Under the pieces are notes generated by a model. That model saw nothing but the letters and a program-made list of their open reading frames with translations. It had not been told where the DNA came from and made no database searches. A DNA stretch of 64,000 nt from DASXAI01 sp963728985 (GTDB lineage: Bacteria; Actinomycetota; Acidimicrobiia; Acidimicrobiales; Ilumatobacteraceae), in contig CAVSME010000001.1 of NCBI GenBank assembly GCA_963728985.1, positions 1,000,436-1,064,435 on the forward strand, given 5' to 3'. Shown piece by piece: positions 28,663 through 37,189 of this stretch (position 1 is the stretch's first letter; the number at the start of each line of letters is the position of its first letter). A program made the translations under genes and the position numbers.

Positions 28663-29439
28663 ATGTGGCGCCGGTTCCTCCTCGCCGCGCTGGCCGTGCT
28701 CGTGCTGGCCGGCTGCCGCCTCGACGTGGGCGTCGACGTGGTGATGGTGGCCGACGGCTCGGGGACGGTGACCGTGACGGCGACGGCCGACCCCGCGCTG
28801 GTGGCGGCGGCGCCGTCGGCGTTCGCCGATCTCCGCCTCGACGACATCCGGGCCGCGGGCTGGACCGTGTCCCAGCCGGCCAAGGGGACCGACGGTTCCC
28901 TCGCCCTCACGCTCACCAAGCCGTTCCGCACACCGACCGAGGCGACCGCCATCCTGGGCGAGCTCAACGGCCCCGACGGGCCGCTGCGGAACCTGACGGT
29001 GACGTTGGACCAGTCATTCGCCGTGGTGGCCTCGAGCCTCACCGGCACCGTGCAGCTGAGCGGCAGCCTCGGCGCGTTCAGCGATGCCGCGCTGGTGCAG
29101 GCGCTGGGTTCGCCGCCGCTGGCCAACCTCGTCACCCAACCGCTCGACCAGGTGCTGGGCCTGACCGTGACCGCCCGCCTCCCTGGCCGGGTCACGACGG
29201 CCAACGGCGACATCGCCGCCGACCGCTCGACGGTGACCTGGCAGCCGCCGCTGACGGACGGGACGGTCACCGCCCTCGACGCCCACTTCGAGCTGGTCGA
29301 CCAGGGCGCCCGCGACGCCCGGCGCACGTCCCGCCTGGCCTGGGGCGCCCTCGCCCTCTACGGCGCGCTGTTCCTCGCCGTCGTGATCGTCGTCGTCGTG
29401 CTGCTGCGCCGCCGCTCGTCTACTCGGGGAGCTGCTTGA
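28663..29439 (+). CDS. LppM-like lipoprotein with C-terminal membrane anchor
   Basis: 258 aa. Signal peptide MWRRFLLAALAVLVLAGC with lipobox LAGC (Cys18), an extracellular beta-rich domain starting LDVGVDVVMVADGSGTVTV as in the DUF3153/LppM family, and a second membrane helix near the C-terminus (LALYGALFLAVVIVVVVLL) before a basic tail. LppM proteins of mycobacteria affect envelope lipids and phagosome blocking; role here unknown. Overlaps the convergent MmcQ-like gene by 20 nt. Confidence 0.8.
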   Translation: MWRRFLLAALAVLVLAGCRLDVGVDVVMVADGSGTVTVTATADPALVAAAPSAFADLRLDDIRAAGWTVSQPAKGTDGSLALTLTKPFRTPTEATAILGELNGPDGPLRNLTVTLDQSFAVVASSLTGTVQLSGSLGAFSDAALVQALGSPPLANLVTQPLDQVLGLTVTARLPGRVTTANGDIAADRSTVTWQPPLTDGTVTALDAHFELVDQGARDARRTSRLAWGALALYGALFLAVVIVVVVLLRRRSSTRGAA

Positions 29440-29800
29440 CGAGGGTCTTCGGCGCCACGACGCGGTAGCTCTCGTCGATCCACTCGTCGAGCAGGTCGAG
29501 CGGGGGCCGCGCTCCGGGTTCGAAGTGGCAGCTCACCCATCCGCTCTTGCCGAGGCCGTAGCCCGACGGCTTGGCGAACGGCTGGGTCAGGGCGAAGGGG
29601 CCCGACTCGGGGAGCTTCGTCGTCACGTAGAGGCCGCTGCCGTCGGCCAGCATGAACACGAAGACCTTCTTGCGGACCTTGATGGCCCGCTCGCCCCACG
29701 GGAACTCCTCGACCGCCTCCGGGTAGGCGAGGGCGATCTGGCGGAGCCGGTCCTCGGTTTTGCGGTGGGCGGCGCTCGCCGGCCCCCGGTCCTCACGCAT
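29420..29800 (-). CDS. MmcQ/YjbR family DNA-binding-fold protein
   Basis: 126 aa. ALAYPEAVEEFPWGERAIKV and the KSGWVSCHFEPGARPPLDLL block with a C-terminal ESYRVVAPKTLVKQL match the YjbR (CyaY-like) family. Biochemical role unknown. The start codon lies inside an 8-bp inverted repeat (29791-29809). Confidence 0.82.
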   Translation of the reverse strand: MREDRGPASAAHRKTEDRLRQIALAYPEAVEEFPWGERAIKVRKKVFVFMLADGSGLYVTTKLPESGPFALTQPFAKPSGYGLGKSGWVSCHFEPGARPPLDLLDEWIDESYRVVAPKTLVKQLPE

Positions 29801-29809
29801 CGCGTGAGG
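29791..29809. promoter_or_regulatory. Inverted repeat across the MmcQ-like start codon
   Basis: CCTCACGC-ATC-GCGTGAGG, 8-bp arms, overlapping the ATG at 29800 and partly the -10. Could be an operator. Confidence 0.35.
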
Positions 29810-29812
29810 TTA
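29807..29812 (-). promoter_or_regulatory. -10 hexamer of the MmcQ-like gene
   Basis: TAACCT (minus strand) ends 6 nt before ATG 29800. Confidence 0.5.
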
Positions 29813-29832
29813 CGGGACGTCCCCGTCAACGT

Positions 29833-29891
29833 TGGGTGCGAATCCCGTCATGGGTGCGAATCCACCCGCCTGGCGGGTCATCTCGCACCCA
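29833..29891 (-). repeat. 59-bp dispersed palindromic element, copy 3
   Basis: Same 59-nt length and layout as the copies at 9316 and 61860 when read in reverse complement, with arms changed from GGTGCCGA/TCGGCACC to GGTGCGA/TCGCACC, so pairing is kept. The core is a perfect ACCCGCC-T-GGCGGGT hairpin. The flank ACGT before the element is shared with copy 2. It sits between the divergent MmcQ-like and radA genes. Confidence 0.75.
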
Positions 29892-29939
29892 AACGACGAT
29901 CGGCACCGGCGCGTCCCCATCTCTGTGACACCCCTTCCG

Positions 29940-29945
29940 TAGGGT
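29940..29945 (+). promoter_or_regulatory. -10 hexamer of radA
   Basis: TAGGGT ends 7 nt before ATG 29953. Confidence 0.55.
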
Positions 29946-29952
29946 CGGCCCC

Positions 29953-31356
29953 ATGGCCAAGGTGAAGACGGTGCACCGGTGTACCGAGTGCGGGGGCAGC
30001 GCGCCGCGCTGGACGGGGCGGTGCCCGTCGTGTGAGGCGTGGAACAGCCTCGTGGAGGAGTTGGAGTCCGGTAGCGCCGTCCGCCGGGCCGGCAGCCTGG
30101 CCGGCGGCGTCGGCGCGCCGGCCACGGCGGCGCCCATCACCGCCATCGACGGCGTCGGCGCCCGTCCCGCGCCCACCGGGCTGCCCGAGCTGGACCGCGT
30201 CCTGGGCGGTGGCCTGGTCCCCGGGTCGGTCTGCCTGCTCGGCGGCGAGCCGGGCGCCGGCAAGTCCACGCTGCTCCTCGCCATGGCGGCCAGCCAGGCC
30301 GCCGCCGGGCGGCGCACGCTGTACGTGTCAGCCGAGGAGGGCGAGCAGCAGGTGCGCGGCCGGGCGGAACGACTCGGCGCCCTCCACCCCGACCTGTGGC
30401 TCCTCGCCGAGACCGTCCTGCCCCACATCGTCGCCGCCCTCGACACCGTGCGGCCGGCCGTCGTGGTGATCGACTCGGTCCAGACGGTGGTGGACCCGGA
30501 GCTGGCGCCCGCGCCCGGGTCGGTCGTGCAGGTGCGGGAGTGCGCGCACCGACTCGTGCAGGAGGCGCGGGCGCGGGGCACGGCCATCGTGCTCGTCGGC
30601 CATGTCACCAAGGACGGCGCGCTGGCCGGGCCGCGCGTGCTGGAGCACGTGGTCGACACGGTGCTGGCCTTCGAAGGCGACCGCCACCACGCCCTGCGGC
30701 TGCTGCGCGCCGTCAAGCACCGCTTCGGCCCCACGAGCGAGCTCGGCGTGTTCGAGATGACCGCCACCGGACTCGCCGGCGTGGCCGACGCCAGCGGGCT
30801 GTTCCTGGCCGACCGGCGCAGCGGGGTGCCCGGCTCGGCCGTCGTCGCCGCCATCGATGGTCACCGGCCGCTGCTCGTCGAGGTCCAGGCGCTCGTCACC
30901 CGCAGTGAGCTGCCGGCACCGCGGCGCTCGGCCCAGGGCATCGACCCCGGTCGCCTGGCCATGCTCCTGGCCGTGTTGCAGGAGCGGGCCCGGTGCCAAT
31001 TCTCGAAGGCCGATGTCTACGTGTCAGCGGCCGGCGGGCTGCGTCTCGTCGAACCGGGCACCGACCTCGGCACGTGCCTGGCGTTGGCGTCGGCACTGGC
31101 CGGGCGAGCGGTGCCGTCCACGCTCGTGGCGTGCGGCGAGGTCGGTTTGGGCGGCGAAGTGCGCCAAGTCGGGCAGGCGTCGCGCCGGCTGGCCGAGGCG
31201 GCGCGCCTCGGCTTTCGCCACGCGCTGGTGCCGGCGTCGGCGCCGGCGTGCGGGGCCGACATCGAGCTGATCCGCGTCGAGCACCTGGCCGATGCGCTCA
31301 CCGTCGCCGGGCTCGCGCCGAAGGACGGACGAGGAGGGGTCATGCCAGCGTCCTAG
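29953..31356 (+). CDS. radA: DNA repair protein RadA
   Basis: 467 aa. N-terminal zinc finger C-x2-C...C-x2-C (CTECGGSAPRWTGRCPSC), RecA-like core with Walker A GEPGAGKST (~98), and a C-terminal Lon-like domain (YVSAAGGLRLVEPGTDLG). The family motif KNRFG reads KHRFG here (~254). RadA promotes branch migration and partners DisA, whose gene follows directly. Confidence 0.95.
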   Translation: MAKVKTVHRCTECGGSAPRWTGRCPSCEAWNSLVEELESGSAVRRAGSLAGGVGAPATAAPITAIDGVGARPAPTGLPELDRVLGGGLVPGSVCLLGGEPGAGKSTLLLAMAASQAAAGRRTLYVSAEEGEQQVRGRAERLGALHPDLWLLAETVLPHIVAALDTVRPAVVVIDSVQTVVDPELAPAPGSVVQVRECAHRLVQEARARGTAIVLVGHVTKDGALAGPRVLEHVVDTVLAFEGDRHHALRLLRAVKHRFGPTSELGVFEMTATGLAGVADASGLFLADRRSGVPGSAVVAAIDGHRPLLVEVQALVTRSELPAPRRSAQGIDPGRLAMLLAVLQERARCQFSKADVYVSAAGGLRLVEPGTDLGTCLALASALAGRAVPSTLVACGEVGLGGEVRQVGQASRRLAEAARLGFRHALVPASAPACGADIELIRVEHLADALTVAGLAPKDGRGGVMPAS

Positions 31357-31359
31357 GAT
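31354..31359 (+). promoter_or_regulatory. -10 hexamer of disA
   Basis: TAGGAT, whose TAG is the radA stop, ends 7 nt before ATG 31367. Confidence 0.5.
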
Positions 31360-31366
31360 TTCATGG

Positions 31367-32443
31367 ATGGCAGCCCGACGAAGTGCGGTCGTGCAGACCG
31401 CGCTCGCGCAAGCGGCGCCGGGCACGCCACTGCGGGAAGGGCTGGACCGCATCGTGAAGGCGAAGATGGGTGCCCTCGTCGTCGTGGGGGACGGGCCCCA
31501 CGTGCTGAACATCTGCTCGGGCGGGTTCCTGCTCGACGCCGTGTTCAGCCCCCAACGCCTGTCCGAGTTGGCCAAGATGGACGGCGCCATCATCCTCGCC
31601 GCCGATGCCAGCCGCATCGCCCGGGCCAACGTCCACCTCGTGCCGAACCCGGACGTGCCCACCAGCGAGACCGGCACGCGGCACCGCACCGCCGAGCGCG
31701 TCGCCCGCTCGATCGACGTGCCCGTCATCTCGGTCAGCGAGGACATGGGCGTGATCACGGTCTACGCCGGGCCGATGAAGCACGTCCTCGAAGAGATCCC
31801 CCGACTGCTGAACCGGTCCAACCAGGCGCTGCAGACGCTGGAGCGCTACAAGAGCCGCTTGGACGACGTGTCGTCGTCCCTGTCCAGCCTCGAAGTCGAG
31901 GACCTGGTGACGTTGCGCGACGTCGCCGCCGTCCTGCAGCGCAACGAGATGGTACGGCGCATCGCCGAAGAGATCGACGGGTACATCGTGCAGCTCGGCG
32001 TCGATGCCCGCCTCATCCGACTCCAGCTCGACGAGCTGATGGGCGACGTCGAAGACGACCGGTACTTCGTCATCGAGGACTACCACCACGATGGCGACGA
32101 CCGGTGGAACGTCGACGACGCCCTCGCCGCGCTGGCCGACCTCAGCACCGAAGAGCTGCTCGATGTGCGGGCCGTGGCGGCCACGCTCCACCTCCCGGGT
32201 GGCGGTGCCGACCTCGACCACAGCCTCCAGCCGCGCGGCTACCGCCTGCTGGCCAAGGTGCCGCGCCTGCCCGAAGGGGTGATCGAGCGCATCGTCGAGC
32301 GCTTCGGCAGCCTGCAGAAGATCATGCGCGCCACCATCGACGACCTCGACGAGGTCGAAGGGGTGGGCGAGGTGCGAGCGCGGGCGATCAAGGACGGCCT
32401 GTCCCGTCTCACCGAGAGCAGCATCCTCGACCGCTACAGCTGA
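31367..32443 (+). CDS. disA: DNA integrity scanning diadenylate cyclase DisA
   Basis: 358 aa from ATG 31367. The DAC domain has DGAIIL (~72) and GTRHRTAERVAR (~104), the two catalytic motifs; a linker of helices follows, then a C-terminal HhH domain (IMRATIDDLDEVEGVGEVRA). It makes c-di-AMP while scanning DNA and is paused by branched structures. It follows radA by 10 nt but has its own close -10. Confidence 0.95.
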   Translation: MAARRSAVVQTALAQAAPGTPLREGLDRIVKAKMGALVVVGDGPHVLNICSGGFLLDAVFSPQRLSELAKMDGAIILAADASRIARANVHLVPNPDVPTSETGTRHRTAERVARSIDVPVISVSEDMGVITVYAGPMKHVLEEIPRLLNRSNQALQTLERYKSRLDDVSSSLSSLEVEDLVTLRDVAAVLQRNEMVRRIAEEIDGYIVQLGVDARLIRLQLDELMGDVEDDRYFVIEDYHHDGDDRWNVDDALAALADLSTEELLDVRAVAATLHLPGGGADLDHSLQPRGYRLLAKVPRLPEGVIERIVERFGSLQKIMRATIDDLDEVEGVGEVRARAIKDGLSRLTESSILDRYS

Positions 32444-32455
32444 GCTGCGTCGATG

Positions 32456-32596
32456 CCTCGGCTCCGCCTCGGACTCGTACGCTCGGAGGGCGAGCGGATA
32501 GGCGGGGGTCCGGGGGGCGGAGGCTCCTGCCGGAGCTCCCCAGTTCGCCGATTGGGGGCAGCTTGGCTGGCCGATCGGCACTGTCATTCGGTCCGG
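32456..32596. repeat. Degenerate relative of the dispersed element in the disA-LysM gap
   Basis: In this 260-bp gap, a 17-mer (32456-32472) is the reverse complement of 9457-9473, GCGAGCGGATAGGCG (32490-32504) repeats 9291-9305, and GCCGATT (32547) plus GGCCGATCGGCAC (32569-32581) match copy 1 with similar spacing. The right arms are decayed. No gene is visible in the gap. Confidence 0.5.
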
Positions 32597-32703
32597 CCAA
32601 CGGCCGGCTGCCGGCGAATTCGAGCGGAAAGGTTCCCTTTCCGCTCGACCTCTCGGACGATCCCTCGGGCACGTGCCCGGGCGCCGCACTGCGGCGCCAC
32701 CAC

Positions 32704-35658
32704 TCACGGCCATGAGCCCTCCTCGCTGACGCGCGTGGGTGCCAGCAGGCGGTTGCGCAGGTGCACGACCTTGGGCGACAGCGAGCCGTCGCCCCACGCG
32801 TCCGCTACCACGACCCGCTCGTAGCTCTCGAACTCCTGGCGGACACCGGCCAGGTTGCCCGCCGCGGCGTGGGCGTGCATGCGCAGGCACACCAGCTCGT
32901 CGTGACCGGGCAGCACCTTCATGCCCTGCGCGGTGGCCCAGAACACACCGTCATGGTCGCCGAGCTCCAGACAGTGCTCGGCCATGAGCGCCGCCGAGTT
33001 CGTGACGAGCAGCGTCAGGTTCGAGGGCAGCCCGGCGCCGTCGGGCCACAGCCACGCGGTGCCCGCATACGGCGCGTCATGGACCGCCGCCAGCGCCGGG
33101 CGCAGCGTCTCGATGGCGGCGGGCGGGGCCTGGCGGCGGGCGTGCTCCAGGCGAGCAGCCAGCAGCTCGGCATCGGTCACGACGAGCGGGTGGAGCGGCA
33201 GATGATCGCCGTAGGTCCGGCCCAACCACTCGTCGCCGTCAGGGGGCAGGGCAATGGCGGTGAGGGCGCGACGGGCATCGGACACCACGTTGGCGAACGT
33301 GGCGTCGCGCACGTCGGTCTCCCACATCGCCGTGCGGGCGCCCACGCGTGTCGACCGGGCCCGGTGCTGCGCCAGCCACGCCACGAGCTCGAGCGCCTTG
33401 GCCCGCTCGAACGGTGCCGGCTCGCCGCGCCGGTTCACGACCTCCACCGGTCCGAGGAGGCGCACGAGCAGCGCCCACGGCGCTTCCTCGAACGGCTCAG
33501 TGCTCAGGGCCTCGTCGAGACGCGGCGGCAGCTCCACCGGCGGCGCCTTGGCGTCGGCCAGCAGGGCACCGAGATCAGCCAGCTCCACCGCCGCCAGGCC
33601 GGTCGCCGTCACCATGGCGCCGAGTGGTTCGAGCTGCCAGTGCCCGTCGCCGTCGGCGTGCAGCCGGTAGCGCGCGCCGGGCACTTCGGCGTCGGTCACG
33701 ACGGCGACGCCGCCCGACGCCACCAGCCGTTCGATGTCGGCCAGCTGCGCCGGCGTGAGCTGCGGCCGCAGCAGGATGGCCACCACCGGCTCCCACGGCT
33801 CCTCGGGCGCGTCACGCCGGAGGTCGTGCGTGCCGCCGTCGCCGATGGCATGGCGGACCCCGGCCGACAACGCGGCGGCGAGATCGAGGGCGGCGTCGGG
33901 ATCGGACACGGACTGGACCCTTTCCTCGTTGGCGAAGCCGTAGCAGTCGACGCCGCTCGTCACGACGTGGACGAGATCAGCGAGTGGTGAGACGGCCAGC
34001 GTGGCGACGACGGCCCGGGCGACGGCGGCGACCGAGTCGGGCGCGCCGTCCAACCTCACGAGACCGAGCGCCTCCAGATCGACGTACAGCTCGGCATCGT
34101 TGTCGAGGCCGAACATGACGAGGGCGGGGCACGGCGACGGCGCCGTACCGGCGCCATCGACGAGGACCGCGATGGGTACCTCGGCCGGGAGCACCACGCA
34201 GCAGGCGTCGGCGCCGCGCTGCCAGTGCCGCGGAGGGCCGGCGAGCGGCCGGTCGAGCGTGACCTCCAGGGCGCCACTGCGGTAGCGCCGCACGAGCTGC
34301 GGCCGCGGCGTGCCGCTGGCATCGGGGGCCAGGGCAGCAGCGAGGTGGCGGAGGGCCACGTCGAGCCGGGCCATGCCGACGGGATCGTCGGCGAAGGCCA
34401 CCGCGGCGGCGGTGGGGACGAGGTCGGGATCGGCGACGGGCAGGGCGTGGCCGAGGCCCGTCGAACGCAACCGGCGGCGCCGGCGCGACGCAGCCAGGCC
34501 CGCCATCCCGGTGGCCAGGAGGGCGAGCCCGGCGATGCCCGCCGGCATCACCCATGCCGGGCGCTCGGTCACGGCGGTGGCCGTCGCCGGGATGCCCACG
34601 TCCTCGGCGGCGGCCGGCGGCAGCAGCGACCGGGAGACCGTCACCGGCGCGGCCGGCGCCGAGGCGGGGGATGCAGAGGTCGGCTCCGGAGCCGGCTCAC
34701 GGGCGGTGGCCGGTTCCGGAGCCGACGCCGGTGGTGCCGGGGACGGTCCGACGGGGGCTCCGGTCGGCGCGGTCCCCGGCACGATCAACGACCAGCCGGG
34801 AAGGATCAGGTTGGGGTCGAGGAAGAGGCGGCCGTCGAAGTCGCGGCCGCGGTTGGCCTCCCACAGCTCGGGCCAGCGGTCGGCGGCGCCGAGGCAACGC
34901 CGCGCCAACGCCGACAGCGTGTCGCCGGCCTCGACGACGACGGTCGTGGCGGCCGGCTCGGCCGGGGGCTCGGGGGCGGGATCGGCCACCGTGGCGTCAA
35001 CCGGGAGGGAGAGCACCCAACCCGGGTGGATCACCTCGGTGTGCTCGGTGAAGGTCACACCGGGCGCCACCGAGCGGCCCACGTTGGCCCGGCGGATGTC
35101 CGCCCAGCGCTCGCCTCGGCCGAGGGTCTGCTCGGCGATGCCCCACAGCGTGTCGCGGGGGCGCACGGTCCACGTGGGTCCGGGTGGCGGCGCCACATGC
35201 CGGGCCACGACCGGCTCGGCGACGACCGGCGCGAATGGCACCGCCGCCACCGCAACCGAGCGCAGCGGCGGGAGCGGGGCGGCGTTGGCCGCCGTCACGA
35301 GCACGGTGACGCTGGCCACCAGGCTGGCGGCGAGCCGGCGCAGCGGCCCGCACACCGGTACCAGCCGCAGGTCGCGCCGGCGGATGAAGCCGGCGATCTC
35401 GGCCACGACGCCGAAGGCGACCTGCGCCCACGCCACCCAGAGGACGCACGCCACGATCTTGACGACGGTGCGATCCGACACCCCGGTGCGAGCGAGGGCG
35501 TCAGCGACCGCATCCGACGACGGCCAGGTCGTCGGCAGCGGCCACCCGACGAGCATGATCAGGCCGGCGGGCACACCTATGACGAGGACGACGAGCCCCA
35601 CGAGGGCCAGGAGCCCCCGAGCGAAGTCGGCCATCGACGGTCGTCCCGCAGCGCTCAT
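32704..35658 (-). CDS. Membrane protein with two LysM domains and a C-terminal BTAD-type domain
   Basis: 984 aa, last gene of the Tad operon. Membrane helices near residues 15-38, 66-90 and 108-125; LysM 1 about 162-218 (WTVRPRDTLWGIAEQTLG), LysM 2 about 240-293 (VVVEAGDTLSALARRCLG); a Pro/Ala-rich stretch; another membrane helix about 385-405; then a large cytoplasmic part ending in a BTAD-like helical region (RLLGPVEVVNRRGEPAPFER, then ALELVAWLAQHRARSTR). BTAD domains usually belong to SARP regulators. A link between wall binding and signalling is inferred. Confidence 0.75.
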   Translation of the reverse strand: MSAAGRPSMADFARGLLALVGLVVLVIGVPAGLIMLVGWPLPTTWPSSDAVADALARTGVSDRTVVKIVACVLWVAWAQVAFGVVAEIAGFIRRRDLRLVPVCGPLRRLAASLVASVTVLVTAANAAPLPPLRSVAVAAVPFAPVVAEPVVARHVAPPPGPTWTVRPRDTLWGIAEQTLGRGERWADIRRANVGRSVAPGVTFTEHTEVIHPGWVLSLPVDATVADPAPEPPAEPAATTVVVEAGDTLSALARRCLGAADRWPELWEANRGRDFDGRLFLDPNLILPGWSLIVPGTAPTGAPVGPSPAPPASAPEPATAREPAPEPTSASPASAPAAPVTVSRSLLPPAAAEDVGIPATATAVTERPAWVMPAGIAGLALLATGMAGLAASRRRRRLRSTGLGHALPVADPDLVPTAAAVAFADDPVGMARLDVALRHLAAALAPDASGTPRPQLVRRYRSGALEVTLDRPLAGPPRHWQRGADACCVVLPAEVPIAVLVDGAGTAPSPCPALVMFGLDNDAELYVDLEALGLVRLDGAPDSVAAVARAVVATLAVSPLADLVHVVTSGVDCYGFANEERVQSVSDPDAALDLAAALSAGVRHAIGDGGTHDLRRDAPEEPWEPVVAILLRPQLTPAQLADIERLVASGGVAVVTDAEVPGARYRLHADGDGHWQLEPLGAMVTATGLAAVELADLGALLADAKAPPVELPPRLDEALSTEPFEEAPWALLVRLLGPVEVVNRRGEPAPFERAKALELVAWLAQHRARSTRVGARTAMWETDVRDATFANVVSDARRALTAIALPPDGDEWLGRTYGDHLPLHPLVVTDAELLAARLEHARRQAPPAAIETLRPALAAVHDAPYAGTAWLWPDGAGLPSNLTLLVTNSAALMAEHCLELGDHDGVFWATAQGMKVLPGHDELVCLRMHAHAAAGNLAGVRQEFESYERVVVADAWGDGSLSPKVVHLRNRLLAPTRVSEEGSWP

Positions 35659-35660
35659 CC

Positions 35661-36062
35661 TCAGCCTCCTCCGAACGGCGCTGCCGAGCGCGTCGCCGTG
35701 ACCGACTTCGATCCGATGCCGAACGCGCCGAGTACGACCGTCGACACCGTGATCGTCACCGTGACCGAGACCTGCTGGGCGGTGGCCGCCACCGAACCGG
35801 CGGCGCCCGCCTGCGCGAGGTAGGCCTCGGCCACCGCCGTCGCCCGTGCCGGGTCGATGGTGGCGCGACCGGCGGCCAGGTCCGACCAGGCCAGCTCCTG
35901 GCTACCGCGCCGGGCCGCGGCGGCGGCCAGCGCGCTGGCGTCGCGCCGGGCGGCGAGGATGCGGCCGCCGTCGACGGCCAGCCCGGCGCAGGCGACGAGG
36001 GCCGCCACGATGACCGCCGTGAACGGCAGGACGCTGCCCCGGTCACCCGCCGCGGTAGGCAT
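35661..36062 (-). CDS. TadG/TadE-like pilus assembly protein
   Basis: 133 aa from ATG 36062, overlapping the previous gene by 20 nt. Short basic head, then DRGSVLPFTAVIVAALVA, a type IV pilin-like Gly-Ser junction before a hydrophobic helix, and GGRILAARRDASALAAAAAR as in Tad pseudopilins of actinobacteria. A start 14 codons upstream is also open. Confidence 0.7.
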   Translation of the reverse strand: MPTAAGDRGSVLPFTAVIVAALVACAGLAVDGGRILAARRDASALAAAAARRGSQELAWSDLAAGRATIDPARATAVAEAYLAQAGAAGSVAATAQQVSVTVTITVSTVVLGAFGIGSKSVTATRSAAPFGGG

Positions 36063-36447
36063 CGACCACCTCCGTCGCCGTCGAGTCGAACGAGCGGGTG
36101 CCACCGATGGGCAGCAGCGACAGCCCCGCCAAGGACGTCTCGCAGTGCACGCGCACCGTGACCGTCTCGACGTCGTCGCCGCGGGCGAAGCTCACGGCGG
36201 GCGGCGCACAGGTGAGGTCGCCGTCGGAGGGCCGGATCACCGCGGTGGCCGCCGCCACGGCGCGGTCGTGCGAGCGTTCGACGCTGGCGGCCCGCGCCGC
36301 CGAGCCCGCCACCGACCGCACGGCCTGCGCGGCGCGACCCATGCGGCCGCAGAACACCACGAACATCAGCACGCCGAGGAAGACCGGAGCCACGAGCACG
36401 ACCTCGAGAGCCGTGACGGAGCCGGTGTCGTGGTGCAGCCGCTTCAT
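36043..36447 (-). CDS. TadE-like pseudopilin
   Basis: 134 aa. HDTGSVTALEVVLVAPVFLG shows the TadE signature with a Glu at +5 after the Gly-Ser junction, then AAQAVRSVAGSAARAASVER. Two cysteines (CAPP, HCETS) could form an extracytoplasmic disulfide. Overlaps its upstream neighbour by 4 nt. Confidence 0.75.
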   Translation of the reverse strand: MKRLHHDTGSVTALEVVLVAPVFLGVLMFVVFCGRMGRAAQAVRSVAGSAARAASVERSHDRAVAAATAVIRPSDGDLTCAPPAVSFARGDDVETVTVRVHCETSLAGLSLLPIGGTRSFDSTATEVVDAYRGG

Positions 36448-36935
36448 CCGCCGCCCTCGGTGAGCCGTTCGATCGGCGCGCTGGCCTGGCGAGTGACGAC
36501 GTCGGGCCAGCCGGGCACGACGTGAGGCACGTGCACGGAGACGGTGGCCACCATGGCGGTGCCGTCGGCGCTCACGCCCGCCGCCACGAGCTGGCCCCCG
36601 GCGTCGGCCACGAACTGGGCCACGGCGGCCTCGCCGGCGCCGGCGCCGGCGGCGAAGCGCGCCGCTGCCGACGCGCCGTCAGCGGCGGCGCTGTCGGCCA
36701 GCTGGGCGGCGTGGTACCAGAGGGCGGCCTGCACCGACACGAGGACGAGCAGGAGGACCACCGGGGTGAGCAGCACCACCTGGAGGCTGACCTCGCCTCG
36801 ATCACGTATCGTCGCAGTGCGGCGACGGGTCGAGTGCCGTCGGCACCGTGCGAGTAGGCGTCGGCGGCGCGATGAGGCTGCCCGGCCGGTGACGGCCCAT
36901 CCACTCGCAGCGGATCCGAGGCGAAGCCCAGGCAT
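36444..36935 (-). CDS. TadE-like pseudopilin with basic leader
   Basis: 163 aa from ATG 36935, whose A is the last base of the pilin stop codon. An unusually long Arg-rich head (~45 residues) precedes DRGEVSLQVVLLTPVVLLLV, the TadE-like segment. The mature part is Ala-rich (AAADGASAAARFAAGAGAG). The long basic leader may be cut off by a prepilin peptidase after Gly. Confidence 0.7.
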   Translation of the reverse strand: MPGLRLGSAASGWAVTGRAASSRRRRLLARCRRHSTRRRTATIRDRGEVSLQVVLLTPVVLLLVLVSVQAALWYHAAQLADSAAADGASAAARFAAGAGAGEAAVAQFVADAGGQLVAAGVSADGTAMVATVSVHVPHVVPGWPDVVTRQASAPIERLTEGGG

Positions 36936-37129
36936 CAATTCGTCGGAATGGAGTTGGCCTTGGCCGTGACCTTGTTGACGATGATGGCGCCAACCGTGAT
37001 GGCCAGCCCGGCCAAGACGAAGGCGAGGATCACCGTCGTGAGGTTCACCTCGCCGCGATCGTCATCGCGAGCGAGCTGGAACTTGTTCCAGTAGTAGGTC
37101 CAGAGCGTGCCGAGGATCTCGATACTCAT
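36935..37129 (-). CDS. Flp-type pilin subunit
   Basis: 64 aa from ATG 37129 (GGGAG upstream). DDRGEVNLTTVILAFVLAGL carries a Gly-Glu cleavage junction followed by a single helix and a short tail (NKVTAKANSIPTN). Size and place between tadC and tadE genes fit the major pilin of a Tad system. Confidence 0.75.
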   Translation of the reverse strand: MSIEILGTLWTYYWNKFQLARDDDRGEVNLTTVILAFVLAGLAITVGAIIVNKVTAKANSIPTN

Positions 37130-37189
37130 CAAAGGCTCCCTTCGAGGATGAGCGTGTGCATGGTGGCGGGTAGATCGGAAACGTCGACC

